Below are positions 36,047 through 44,486 of a stretch of 58,720 nt of DNA, piece by piece. Position 1 is the stretch's first letter. Each line of letters starts with the position of its first letter. Below the pieces are notes generated by a model. That model saw only the letters and a list, made by a program, of their open reading frames with translations. It was not told the DNA's origin and searched no databases. Source of the stretch: Pseudomonadota bacterium. GTDB lineage: Bacteria > Pseudomonadota > Gammaproteobacteria > Steroidobacterales > Steroidobacteraceae. The translations under genes were made by a program, and so were the position numbers. The stretch is from the NCBI GenBank assembly GCA_021838635.1, contig JAKCDC010000015.1, forward strand, positions 1 through 58,720, in the 5' to 3' direction.

Positions 36047-36056
36047 ATGCGGCACC

Positions 36057-37238
36057 CTAGGCCGCGGATCGTTGGGCAAAAAGCTCGACGCTGCCGAATA
36101 CCAGGGTAGCGAGCAACGCGGAAGCGAACGCGTAGGCATACGGTACGGCCGGCCCGAACACGAATAGCAGCCCCATGACCAGATTCGAGAGGAACTGTCC
36201 GAGGGCGCGCGAGACCGACAAGAACCCCATGCCGCGACCGAGGCGGGTGTGGCTGACGAGCGAGGACACGAGGGTCGGCTCGAAAGTCTCTACAGCTCCC
36301 ATGCCGAACCCCAGCACCGCGACGGCGAGGTAGATCGCCGCCGGCTGCAGATGCAGCGCCACGCTGAGGCCGATCAGACCCGATCCGAGCGCCGAGGGCA
36401 GATAGCCGAACAGCCACACGGCGCGGCCTGAGGAGGTGCGCCGCGTGCCGAGCACGTAACCGGTGAGCGCTGAGACGCCCAGGTAGACCACATAGGCGAA
36501 CACACCCCACTCGTAGCGTGCCGCGGCATGCTCGGCGGTAGCGGTGATGATCGGAAAGCCCAGATTGTAGAAGCTGAAGCCGTAGAGCGTGGCAGACACA
36601 AGCAGCGCGAACAGCACAGTCTGGCGCGGCATTCGAGTCTGGGTGCCCGGGGCACCGGGGGTCTGCTGCGCATACACCTCGTCGCGACGCACGAGCAGCA
36701 GCAGACCCGTCGAGGCGACCAGCGGCACAACGGCCCAGAGCATCACCGTTGCGATCGGAATCTTCATCCACAGCGCCGCGAGCGCCAGCAGCGCCGAGAG
36801 CATCCCGCCGCCGATGTCGAGCGCATGAAGCGTGCCGAAGGCTCGCGCGCGCTCCTGCGGCGGCGTAGCACTCACCAACAGCGCGCGGCGCGGGGGACTG
36901 CGAAAATACCGTGCCCACCAGCCGAGCACATACAGCAGTGCCGAAAAAACGAGTGAGTGCGCAAGCCCGGCGAGCGCCATCAGCGGGATCAGCGCATTGC
37001 CGGCAATCGCCACTTGCTTGCGGTCGAAGCGGTCTCCAGCCAGTCCGCCGAGATAACCCACGAACGCCCCGCCGCCAAAGGCAATTGCGGTCACGACACC
37101 ATACGCATAGAGCGATGCGTGCAGTTGGAACACCAGGTACAGCGGGAACAGCGCCGTGACCCCCTGATAACCGAGATCAGCGCTGAAAGCGGAGAAGCAC
37201 AGCAGCCAGGCATCCCGAGGCAACGATCGCGTATTCAT
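36057..37238 (-). CDS. Major facilitator superfamily permease
   Basis: The 393-residue protein has about twelve membrane helices in two halves joined near residue 190 by a polar loop (VRRDEVYAQQTPGAPGTQTR). The MFS loop-2 motif is recognisable as GYLGGLAGDRFDRKQVAIAG. The start is the ATG with AGGAG ten bases upstream. A longer frame to 37265 has no such site. There is no partner gene and no specific substrate signature, so drug, sugar-acid or metabolite export are all possible. Confidence 0.85.
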   Translation of the reverse strand: MNTRSLPRDAWLLCFSAFSADLGYQGVTALFPLYLVFQLHASLYAYGVVTAIAFGGGAFVGYLGGLAGDRFDRKQVAIAGNALIPLMALAGLAHSLVFSALLYVLGWWARYFRSPPRRALLVSATPPQERARAFGTLHALDIGGGMLSALLALAALWMKIPIATVMLWAVVPLVASTGLLLLVRRDEVYAQQTPGAPGTQTRMPRQTVLFALLVSATLYGFSFYNLGFPIITATAEHAAARYEWGVFAYVVYLGVSALTGYVLGTRRTSSGRAVWLFGYLPSALGSGLIGLSVALHLQPAAIYLAVAVLGFGMGAVETFEPTLVSSLVSHTRLGRGMGFLSVSRALGQFLSNLVMGLLFVFGPAVPYAYAFASALLATLVFGSVELFAQRSAA

Positions 37239-37360
37239 CAGGGTCACTCTCCTACGGCTGCGCACCCGGCCGTCACCAGGCGCGGCGCATGGAAGCGATC
37301 AGGCCGCAACCGGCCGAGACGTCGATGATGCCCGAAAATTGCCGACCGGGCCGCACGTGA

Positions 37361-37996
37361 CTACGGTTTGCGTGCCACCGCATCAATGAGCGCGGAAAGC
37401 CCCCGGTGGGCGCTGCCTTCGCCGAGCACCGCATCGTGCTCACGCAGCTCAAGCCACTGCGCCTGCGGCAGCAGTTCGCGCAAAAGATCAGCCGTATACA
37501 GATGATCGAGCTGCTGCGGACCGCCGGTCCGGTACTGCAGCTGCTTCGGGGTGTAGCCCTGAATCAACAGCAGGCCGCCGCGCTTGAGGGTCTGCCACAT
37601 ACCGGCGAACAGCGCCGCTCGTTGCGCCGGCGCGGCAAACTGGACGAAAATCGCCGCGACCGCATCGTATTGCGCAGCACTCCAGGTCCAGGTGCCGGCG
37701 CTTGCGATCTGATACTCGACCGAGACGCCCAGCTCGGCCGCCAACGCGCGCGCCTTGTTCACCGCAACGGGAGACAGATCGAAGGCGCTCACCTCGTAGC
37801 CGCGCGCGGCGAGCCAGGTGCTGTTACGGCCCTCCCCGTCCGCCACGCACAACAGGCGCGCGTGTGACGCCAGCCGCGCGCTCTGCGTGACCAGAAAGGC
37901 ATTGGGTTCACGCCCAAAAAGATAGCCCGGTTGTGAGAAGCGCTCATTCCAGCGCTGCAGCGCATCATCGGCATCTGGCGGGGAGGCGGCGTGCAT
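37361..37996 (-). CDS. Class I SAM-dependent methyltransferase (TehB/Tam-like)
   Basis: This 211-residue soluble methyltransferase has NERFSQPGYLFGREPNAFL at the N-terminus, motif I as LLCVADGEGRNSTWLAARGY, FDLSPVAVNKARALA, and YDAVAAIFVQF. The opening and the DGEGRNS form resemble thiopurine/tellurite-type methyltransferases. I set the start at ATG 37996. The frame is open to 38110, but the extra segment is out of family. A substrate cannot be read from the sequence. It is divergent from the PAP2 pair. Confidence 0.8.
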   Translation of the reverse strand: MHAASPPDADDALQRWNERFSQPGYLFGREPNAFLVTQSARLASHARLLCVADGEGRNSTWLAARGYEVSAFDLSPVAVNKARALAAELGVSVEYQIASAGTWTWSAAQYDAVAAIFVQFAAPAQRAALFAGMWQTLKRGGLLLIQGYTPKQLQYRTGGPQQLDHLYTADLLRELLPQAQWLELREHDAVLGEGSAHRGLSALIDAVARKP

Positions 37997-38296
37997 GCGA
38001 GAAAGCTTACCAGCGGTACACCGCAGGGCAACCCTCACTGCAAAGCCCGCAGCGGCGAGCGCGCCAGCGTGATGCTTTTGCCACCCAGATCGCGACCCGG
38101 CATGAATCAAGCGCGTCCTGAGGGAACCATCTGGCCCGCAACCCTTCTAAGCCTCGACGGGTACCGCGCCGCGGGCCATCCCGCGGTGTACGGTGCCCGT
38201 CGATGCCGGTTCAGCACATTCGAGCCTGAAGGTCGGTACCTTGCCCCAAAGGGCCGTGCGGACCGGATCAATCGCACCGCGGGGTCTGGAGGCCAT

Positions 38297-39148
38297 ATGA
38301 ACGCAGCCGTCGGAGTGGAAACCGCAATCACCGTACGGCGCAACGCGTTGCGCAAGATGCTGCCGGCGGTGCCCCTGGTCATGCTGCAGCTGTGCGCACC
38401 GGTGCGGGCAATGGCTGGCGAAGCGCACCGGAGCGGATCCGCACACTCGAACTCCGCTGCAGCGTCTTCAAGTCCGGCCACGGTCAAAAAGATGCATCTG
38501 GGCGCACACGCATGGTGGCGTAAGCGCTGGGTACTGCCGACGGCAGGCGCCGTCGCCTTCCTCGCCGCCATGCGCATCCACGAGGGCAGCAGTCACGGAC
38601 CCTTCGGCATCGATTACAAGCTCTCACCGCAGGACAATAACGGTTTTTTTTCGCGGCCAAATCAACTTGGACTGGAATTCGGCACCGTCGCCTTCGAGGC
38701 GGCCGGCGCGTTGTTCCTCGGCAATCACAAGGGACTCGGTCACGTGTTTTGGCAGTCGGCCGACGCATCGGTGTTCGCCGGCTTCGCGGCAGATGCGCTG
38801 AAATACACGTTCCGGCGCGCGCGGCCCTACCAGAATCAGGGTCCGAACGCCTTTTTCAGCGGCACCGACCAAAGTTTTCCGAGCGGCGAAGTCACGCTGC
38901 AGGCCAGTTTCGTCACCCCCTTCATTCTGCACTACCGGCATCGGTATCCGTGGATCTGGGCCGCTGAGCTGCTGCCGATCTATGACGCCTATGGACGCAT
39001 GAAAAGCCAGGGCCACTGGCAATCCGACGTGCTTACCGGCTGGCTGATCGGCACGGCCTTTGGCTATTGGGCATCGCAGCGCAAAATCCCCCTGTTGGTC
39101 GAGGTCCTGCCGCGCGGCGTGTCCGTCGGTTTCTACAAGAGATTCTGA
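38297..39148 (+). CDS. PAP2-family phosphatase with PSGE in place of PSGH
   Basis: The 283-residue protein has an export signal (MLPAVPLVMLQLCAPVRAMA) and a PAP2 domain. Motif C1 is KYTFRRARP (Lys169, Arg176, Pro177), and C3 is GRMKSQGHWQSD (Arg234, His240, Asp244). Motif C2, normally PSGH, reads FPSGEVT with Glu198. In studied PAP2 enzymes that His is the general acid, so activity may be lost or altered, while the phosphate-handling Arg and nucleophile His240 remain. GGAGG precedes the ATG. The next gene, a second PAP2 protein, starts at the base after its stop. Confidence 0.85.
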   Translation: MNAAVGVETAITVRRNALRKMLPAVPLVMLQLCAPVRAMAGEAHRSGSAHSNSAAASSSPATVKKMHLGAHAWWRKRWVLPTAGAVAFLAAMRIHEGSSHGPFGIDYKLSPQDNNGFFSRPNQLGLEFGTVAFEAAGALFLGNHKGLGHVFWQSADASVFAGFAADALKYTFRRARPYQNQGPNAFFSGTDQSFPSGEVTLQASFVTPFILHYRHRYPWIWAAELLPIYDAYGRMKSQGHWQSDVLTGWLIGTAFGYWASQRKIPLLVEVLPRGVSVGFYKRF

Positions 39149-39955
39149 ATGCGCCTGCTCAGGGGGCTCGCGCTGCTCGGGGCACTCGCGCTCGGCGGTT
39201 GCGCGACGCTACCGGGCGCTGCGCGTTGGGGACAACATGTCACGGTGCGGCCAGGTTGGGCCCGCGTGCGCCGAGCTGCCGTCACGGCAGCGTCCGACCC
39301 CTGGGTCTGGGGTCCGCTGGCCGGCGCGGCGCTGCTGCAGGTGGATCACTTGGATCAGCGCATCTCCCGGTGGGGACGCACGCATACCCCGGTTTTCGGC
39401 TCCGAAGCCAATGCCACCCGATGGAGCTACCGGCTGCGCAGCGCATCGGTCGGTGTCGACATCGCTGCGCTGTTGTTTGCCCCAAGCGGCCCATTCGGCA
39501 AGACTTGGCTCGAAGATAAGGCCAAGGGCTATCTGGTCAACTTGGTTGCAGCGACGACCGCGATTGAATCGAATACGCTGATCAGCCGCATGGTGCACCG
39601 CGAGCGGCCAAACCGGGCCAATGATCACAGCTTTCCGTCCAATCACACTACGGCCTCCGCCGTGTACACACGGCTCGCGATGCTCAACCTGCGCGAGATT
39701 CCGGTCACCCACGACGAGCGGCTCGCGATTGATGCCGGCCTGCACGGGCTGACTTTCGCCACCGCTTGGGCGCGCATCGAGGGCGGCTGGCACTATCCTT
39801 CGGATACGCTCTTCGGCATGGCGCTCGGCAACTTCTGCGCCGAGTTCTTCACCGATGCCTTCATGGGCTTGAACCGCAGCCCGCGCCAACAGGTCGCGTT
39901 CTCACCGCTACCGGGCGGCGGCCTGCTCTCCTTTTCGATGGCGCTCGGGCGCTGA
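39149..39955 (+). CDS. PAP2-family lipoprotein phosphatase
   Basis: The 268-residue product has a lipoprotein signal (LALGGCAT, Cys18). Its PAP2 domain has FPSNHTTAS for C2 with the His, and ARIEGGWHYPSD for C3 (Arg, His, Asp). C1 is loose: SRMVHRERPNR has the Arg-Pro but not the expected Lys. These enzymes remove phosphate from lipids such as undecaprenyl or phosphatidylglycerol phosphate. Placement directly after the PSGE paralogue, with no gap, suggests that the two proteins are made together and may pair. The substrate is unknown. Confidence 0.83.
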   Translation: MRLLRGLALLGALALGGCATLPGAARWGQHVTVRPGWARVRRAAVTAASDPWVWGPLAGAALLQVDHLDQRISRWGRTHTPVFGSEANATRWSYRLRSASVGVDIAALLFAPSGPFGKTWLEDKAKGYLVNLVAATTAIESNTLISRMVHRERPNRANDHSFPSNHTTASAVYTRLAMLNLREIPVTHDERLAIDAGLHGLTFATAWARIEGGWHYPSDTLFGMALGNFCAEFFTDAFMGLNRSPRQQVAFSPLPGGGLLSFSMALGR

Positions 39956-40216
39956 GCGCACCGCACGCCAGCAGCCGGTTCATTCCCAGCTCACGCTTCC
40001 ATCAAACATATTGCTGCGGTGCAAGACGGTCCGATCCGTCAGTCCGCGCCCCCTGATTCGGCGGCTCCGGGGTGTAAACCTGGCGGCGCGACGCTGTAGG
40101 CAGCGGCGCATCAGATGGCTCTGCGGAGATGTCCATCCGCGCTCCGCGCTTTTGGATCAACGGTAGCGCCCCCACGCGCCGGCGGTCAGGGGCGTTTTGA
40201 GCGATTGCCACCGCGT

Positions 40217-42532
40217 TCATCCGGTGAGCAGGCTGTACAGCTCGTCTTCCTGCGCGAAGTGCAGACTGAGAATGGCGTGCAGGCCGTAAAGCAGGCGGTG
40301 CATGTCGCGCAGGTCCTCCGGCGAGGGGCCGGCCGGCGGCAACTGCGCGACCCGCCGCGCAAACAATCGGCTCAGGCGGCGGATCTCACCGTGTGTGTGG
40401 ATCAGCGGACCGGTCGGGTTTTCCCCCACCAGCAAGCTCTCGAGGATGGGATAAACCGTCTGCTGCTCGTGATTCTCGTGAGGCAGCAGTTCCTCCTCGA
40501 GCATCTGCACCGTCCGCTGCAGCTGGGCACGGGCCTCCGCCGGCGGCAGAGTATCGAGGCGCACCGCCAGTTCAGCGAGTTCGCTGACGCGCGGGCGCAA
40601 CGATTGGTGCGTCTTATCGAGCGCCCGCGCAAGCCGAACCGCTTCGGGGCTCGCCGCCGCGCCCGGCATGCGGCCGCCGAGTGCCCGCAGGGCATTCAGA
40701 ATGACCAGCACGTCGATCGCCTCCTGCAACAGGGCTCCGGCGATCGGCGGAATGAAGCCCGCGGCGGCGAAACCCATCGCAAGAATGGACAGACCCATGC
40801 CCGTCCATACGCTCTGCAGCGCGATGCGTCGTGTGCGCTGGGCGATACTCAGCGCACGCGCCACGTCCTCGAAGCGGTCCGAGGTGAGGACGATGTCGGC
40901 GGCCTCGGAGGCGGCTGTGGCGCCTCTGGCGCCCATGGCGATGCCGACATCGGCCAGGGCCAGAGCGGGCGCATCGTTGATCCCATCCCCGACCATCGCA
41001 GTGATGCCTTCGCGGCGTGCCGTACGCACGACTTCCACCTTGTCCTCCGGCGCGCGTTCGGCGAACACCCGGTCGATGCCGAGCGCGTCGCCGACCAGTT
41101 CCGCCACATCGGGATGATCACCGGTGACGAGGTGAATCCGCCGCACGCCGCTCTGGCGCAGCGTACGCAGCACACGGGGCGCTTCGGGCCGTATGTGATC
41201 CTGCAAGAGCATCGCGCCGGCAAGCGCACCATCGATTGCGACGAAAGCGCACGAGGATCCGTCAGCCGCCGCTCGAAGTTCGATGGATCGGACGGCCTCC
41301 GTCCGGCCGACGCGGGGCGCCACGTACTCGTACTGTCCAACGGCAACGCGGCGTCCGGCGACGGTTCCGCTGATGCCGGAACCCATCTGCTCGCGGACAT
41401 CCCCGGGGAACTCCAGCGTCAACTGCCGGGCGCGGGCTGCCTCCAGAATCGCGGGAGCAAACGGATGAACCGACATTTGTTCAAGCGCCGCGGCATGGCG
41501 CAGGAGCACATCGACCGAAAACTCCCGGGTCGTTTCCACGGCGACCACGGCGGGACGCGATGCCGTCACGGTCCCGGTCTTATCGAGCAGCACGACCTCA
41601 GTGCGTGCTAAACCCTCCAGTGGCGCTCCCCCTTTCATAATGATGCCGCTGCGAGCGGCGCGGGAGACCCCGGCCATGATGGCCGCGGGCACAGCAAGAA
41701 TCAGCGGACAGGGCGTGGCCACGACCAGCACGGCGAGTGCGCGTTGCGCGTCGCCAGACACCCACCATGCCAGCGCAGCCACCGCCAGCGTAGCGGCCAG
41801 AAAGGCGAGCGCGTATCGATCGGCAAGACGCGCCACAGGCGCCTTGGAAGTCTCCGCGGCTTGCACCAGGCGCACGATCGCGGCGTAGGTACTGTCGGCT
41901 GCCTTAGCCGTAACCCGAAGCTCAAATGGCCCTCCGGCGTTGCTCGTACCGCTGCGCGCCAGCGCGCCAACCGCGATTTTCACCGGCCGAGACTCACCGG
42001 TAATCGATGACTCATCGACCACCGCGCCTTGCGGACCGACGATACCGTCGACTGGAACGACCTCGCCCGATTTGACCAGCAGGACATCCCCGACCGCGAC
42101 ATCCTGAATCGCCACATCGGCGTATGCGTCGGCGCTCCCTCGGTGCGCGATCCGCGGTGCACGGCTGACCAGGCTGCTCAATTCCCGGCGAGCGCGCGCC
42201 GTGGCGTACTGTTCGAGCGCCCCGCCGCTTGCCAGCATGGCCGCGATAATGGCGCCGGCCAGATACTGCCTGAGCAGCAGTGCACCGAGCATCGCCAGCA
42301 GCGCGATCAGATCGACCCCGATGTCTCCTCGGAACAGACCGCGCACGGTGTGATACGCGGTGACCGCGAGAACGACGCCCGTGACGGCTTCGAGAAAGAT
42401 CCTGCTGAGCGCGCCGTCACCAAATGCAGCGGCCGCGCCCGCGGCCGCCAGCACGGCGAGCACCAGCCCGAGCAGCGTGAACTGCCGGATCTCAATCACG
42501 CGCAGCACGACGGTGTCGGTAGATGAGCTCAA
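40217..42532 (-). CDS. P1B-type metal ATPase with a C-terminal hemerythrin-like domain
   Basis: The 771-residue protein is an inner-membrane metal pump. It has no N-terminal HMA domain. It has the actuator TGE (residues 178-180), the TM4 metal motif ATPCPLIL (273-277), DKTGT with phospho-Asp317, HP at 356-357 and the hinge GDGIND (515-520). From about 636 it continues into a hemerythrin-like four-helix segment with likely iron ligands His642, His685, His688, Glu689, His714, His745, His752, His758 and Glu762. TPC and a C-terminal hemerythrin domain are known traits of the P1B-5 subgroup, tied to iron or nickel. The first codon is TTG with a weak site; GTG codons nearby are alternatives. It begins 26 bases after the secreted-protein gene. 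Confidence 0.88.
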   Translation of the reverse strand: MSSSTDTVVLRVIEIRQFTLLGLVLAVLAAAGAAAAFGDGALSRIFLEAVTGVVLAVTAYHTVRGLFRGDIGVDLIALLAMLGALLLRQYLAGAIIAAMLASGGALEQYATARARRELSSLVSRAPRIAHRGSADAYADVAIQDVAVGDVLLVKSGEVVPVDGIVGPQGAVVDESSITGESRPVKIAVGALARSGTSNAGGPFELRVTAKAADSTYAAIVRLVQAAETSKAPVARLADRYALAFLAATLAVAALAWWVSGDAQRALAVLVVATPCPLILAVPAAIMAGVSRAARSGIIMKGGAPLEGLARTEVVLLDKTGTVTASRPAVVAVETTREFSVDVLLRHAAALEQMSVHPFAPAILEAARARQLTLEFPGDVREQMGSGISGTVAGRRVAVGQYEYVAPRVGRTEAVRSIELRAAADGSSCAFVAIDGALAGAMLLQDHIRPEAPRVLRTLRQSGVRRIHLVTGDHPDVAELVGDALGIDRVFAERAPEDKVEVVRTARREGITAMVGDGINDAPALALADVGIAMGARGATAASEAADIVLTSDRFEDVARALSIAQRTRRIALQSVWTGMGLSILAMGFAAAGFIPPIAGALLQEAIDVLVILNALRALGGRMPGAAASPEAVRLARALDKTHQSLRPRVSELAELAVRLDTLPPAEARAQLQRTVQMLEEELLPHENHEQQTVYPILESLLVGENPTGPLIHTHGEIRRLSRLFARRVAQLPPAGPSPEDLRDMHRLLYGLHAILSLHFAQEDELYSLLTG

Positions 42533-42558
42533 TCGACTTGCGTCTTCACAGCGTGCGT

Positions 42559-43263
42559 TCAGACCGGCGGATGATCACCTCGCCGGGGCTGATGTTCGCG
42601 CTGTTGCGGCTGCTGTCGATGCGGGCGCTGTGGATAGCGCGGCTGCGGACCGGGACGTCCGCGGCCTTGAGAATCGGGATGCTGCGGGAAGCGGTAATAG
42701 CGATTCTCCAGCCTGCGCTGCTCACCGGGACCCGGGTAGCGCTGCTGCGGATAGCCGCGCTGATAGCGCGGCAGCGGTGCGCGGGACGGTGGCGCGCCTC
42801 GGTTCCTGCGGTCCCAATCTGGGCGATTGCGCCGCCAGCGCGGCCCCCAATGCTGTGCCCATCGCGGCGGCTCATTGCGGTTCCAGTGCAGGAAATACGG
42901 TGGCGGGCGCCGGTAGAAGCCTACCGGAACACGCAGAATGAAATCCGGCACTCGCTCCGGCGGCACCAGATACCAAGGACCGTTGTACCAAGTGCTCGAG
43001 TACCACGCATCGTTCGTGAAGGTCCAGTAGAAGCCATTATAGAAGAACAAGTTGACGTCGAGATCCGGGGCGTAATAGACAGGAAATCCCGGCACCGGAA
43101 CCAGATCAGGATACGCTGGGACACTGATTCCGATCCGCACGCCCGGCACGGCGACACCCACACCGATACTCACCTGCGCGAAAGCTGCGCTCTGCATACC
43201 GCCAAGCACGCACGCGGCGAGCGCTGCACTTTGCAAGACGCGCCTGAAGAGTTTCGGTGCCAC
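42559..43263 (-). CDS. Secreted Tyr/Trp- then Pro/Arg-rich protein
   Basis: This 234-residue hypothetical protein has a signal peptide (about 1-29, cleaved at AAFA-QV). Next come a glycine/valine segment (VSIGVGVAVPGVRIGISVP) and an aromatic block (YYAPDLDVNLFFYNGFYWTF, DAWYSSTWYNGPWYLVPPER). The C-terminal 100 residues are very rich in Arg, Pro, Gln, with repeated RYPQ/RRG units. The architecture resembles small envelope proteins annotated as YXWGXW-like. Start is GTG after GGGGGTGG. It is the first gene of a pair with the P1B-ATPase, so a metal-related role can be guessed but not shown. Confidence 0.7.
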   Translation of the reverse strand: MAPKLFRRVLQSAALAACVLGGMQSAAFAQVSIGVGVAVPGVRIGISVPAYPDLVPVPGFPVYYAPDLDVNLFFYNGFYWTFTNDAWYSSTWYNGPWYLVPPERVPDFILRVPVGFYRRPPPYFLHWNRNEPPRWAQHWGPRWRRNRPDWDRRNRGAPPSRAPLPRYQRGYPQQRYPGPGEQRRLENRYYRFPQHPDSQGRGRPGPQPRYPQRPHRQQPQQREHQPRRGDHPPV

Positions 43264-43461
43264 GGGTCCACCCCCAAATCGAAACGGATTGCAGTCCGAT
43301 CCGCGCGCGGCGGTTCGCGCACCCTTGTTCGAGCACAGCGTCCGACCGCCCACCATGCCTCATGCACTTTCCTACTCTCCGGGGGAAAGCGCATCAGAGA
43401 AACTACGTAGGCAGGCACAAAGCGCAGCTTCAATGCCACCCCGGTGAGAGCCTCGGTAGAG

Positions 43462-44325
43462 TCAGCTGATGCTGCGAAATTCCTCTGCGGTCAGCACGAT
43501 GGACGCCGCAGCGATATTCTCCTCCAAATGCGCCATCGACGCGGTTCCCAGAATCGGCACCACAACGGGGGCCCTCTGCAGCAACCAGGCGATCGCGGCC
43601 TGCGCAGTGGATATCCCGCGTCCCTCGGCGAGACGTACCAACGCCGGCGCAATGTTCGTACCAACCGCATGTCGGCCTGACCCCAGGGGCGCCCAGGGCA
43701 GAAATGCAGAACCAGATGCCGCACAGTGCTCGAGGACATCCTCGCCGTGGCGGTCTTGAAGATTGAAGCGATTTTGCACTGCGACCACCGGCACCACGCG
43801 CTCGCAGCGCCGCAACTCCTGGAGCGTCACGTTAGAAACTCCGATATGACGCACCTTTCCCTCGGCGCGCAACAGGGAAAGTTCGCCAACCGATTCTTCC
43901 AGAGGCACCGCCGGATCCGGAGCATGCAACTGGTACAGATCAATACAATCGCGTCGGAGCCGCTTAAGGCTGGCCTCGCACGCCGCGCGCAGATGAGCTG
44001 GCCGGCCGTCCCGAACCCACTCCCCGGGGCCAGGGCGCACCAGCCCTCCTTTGGTGGCGACGACCAGATCCGCAGGATAGGGATACAACGCACGGGCCAG
44101 GAGATGCTCACTGACCTCCGGCCCGTATGCATCGGCCGTATCGATGAAATTCACTCCCAGGTGCACTGCCCGGCGCAGCACCCGTACGGCCATTGAAATG
44201 TCCGGCGGGTTGCCCCATACGCCGGGTCCGGTGATACGCATCGCCCCGAATCCGAGGCGATTGATGATGAGATCACCGCCGAGCGCAAGCTGCCCGCTGG
44301 CAGCAGCATCGAGAGTCGAACTCAC
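43462..44325 (-). CDS. Aldo/keto reductase
   Basis: The 287-residue NADPH-dependent oxidoreductase has an (alpha/beta)8 barrel. The catalytic tetrad is visible: NFIDTADAYG (Asp, Tyr), VVATKGGL (Lys) and LYQLHAPD (His). GVSNVTLQEL and VVPILGTASMAHLEEN complete the pattern. It resembles the YdbC/plant-type oxidoreductase subgroup, and its carbonyl substrate is unknown. It is the first gene of the lower-GC part of the window and stands alone. Confidence 0.9.
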   Translation of the reverse strand: MSSTLDAAASGQLALGGDLIINRLGFGAMRITGPGVWGNPPDISMAVRVLRRAVHLGVNFIDTADAYGPEVSEHLLARALYPYPADLVVATKGGLVRPGPGEWVRDGRPAHLRAACEASLKRLRRDCIDLYQLHAPDPAVPLEESVGELSLLRAEGKVRHIGVSNVTLQELRRCERVVPVVAVQNRFNLQDRHGEDVLEHCAASGSAFLPWAPLGSGRHAVGTNIAPALVRLAEGRGISTAQAAIAWLLQRAPVVVPILGTASMAHLEENIAAASIVLTAEEFRSIS

Positions 44326-44486
44326 AGGAAGCCTCCTTCGCCACTCGCACCGCGCGTCTCACACACCGGCAGTGACGCTCCAGATTGCACGCCCGATCGT
44401 CTTGCGGGTCAAGACTCCGAACGTCCGTCACTCACAGCGAGGTGTCATCAGTTCAGCTCTGCCGCAAGCGCGCCATCCGCACCGTT

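Larger units (their letters stand above)
35587..36056. other. Long intergenic region with inverted repeats and an orphan terminator
   Basis: About 470 bases lie between two minus-strand genes with no supported coding region. Contents: an 11-bp perfect inverted repeat at 35672-35682/35695-35705; T- and A-runs near 35647 and 35684; an 8-bp GC-only hairpin (CGGGCCGC-cgg-GCGGCCCG, 35873-35891) followed by a purine run; and a plus-strand intrinsic terminator at 36017-36046. A possible 82-codon plus-strand frame (35812-36060) runs through the terminator and looks unlike a protein. Confidence 0.6.

Noticed and set aside
35812-36060. An 82-codon plus-strand frame in the long intergenic region
   Set aside because: It runs through the intrinsic terminator, has no ribosome site and no protein-like pattern. 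The interval is better read as noncoding.
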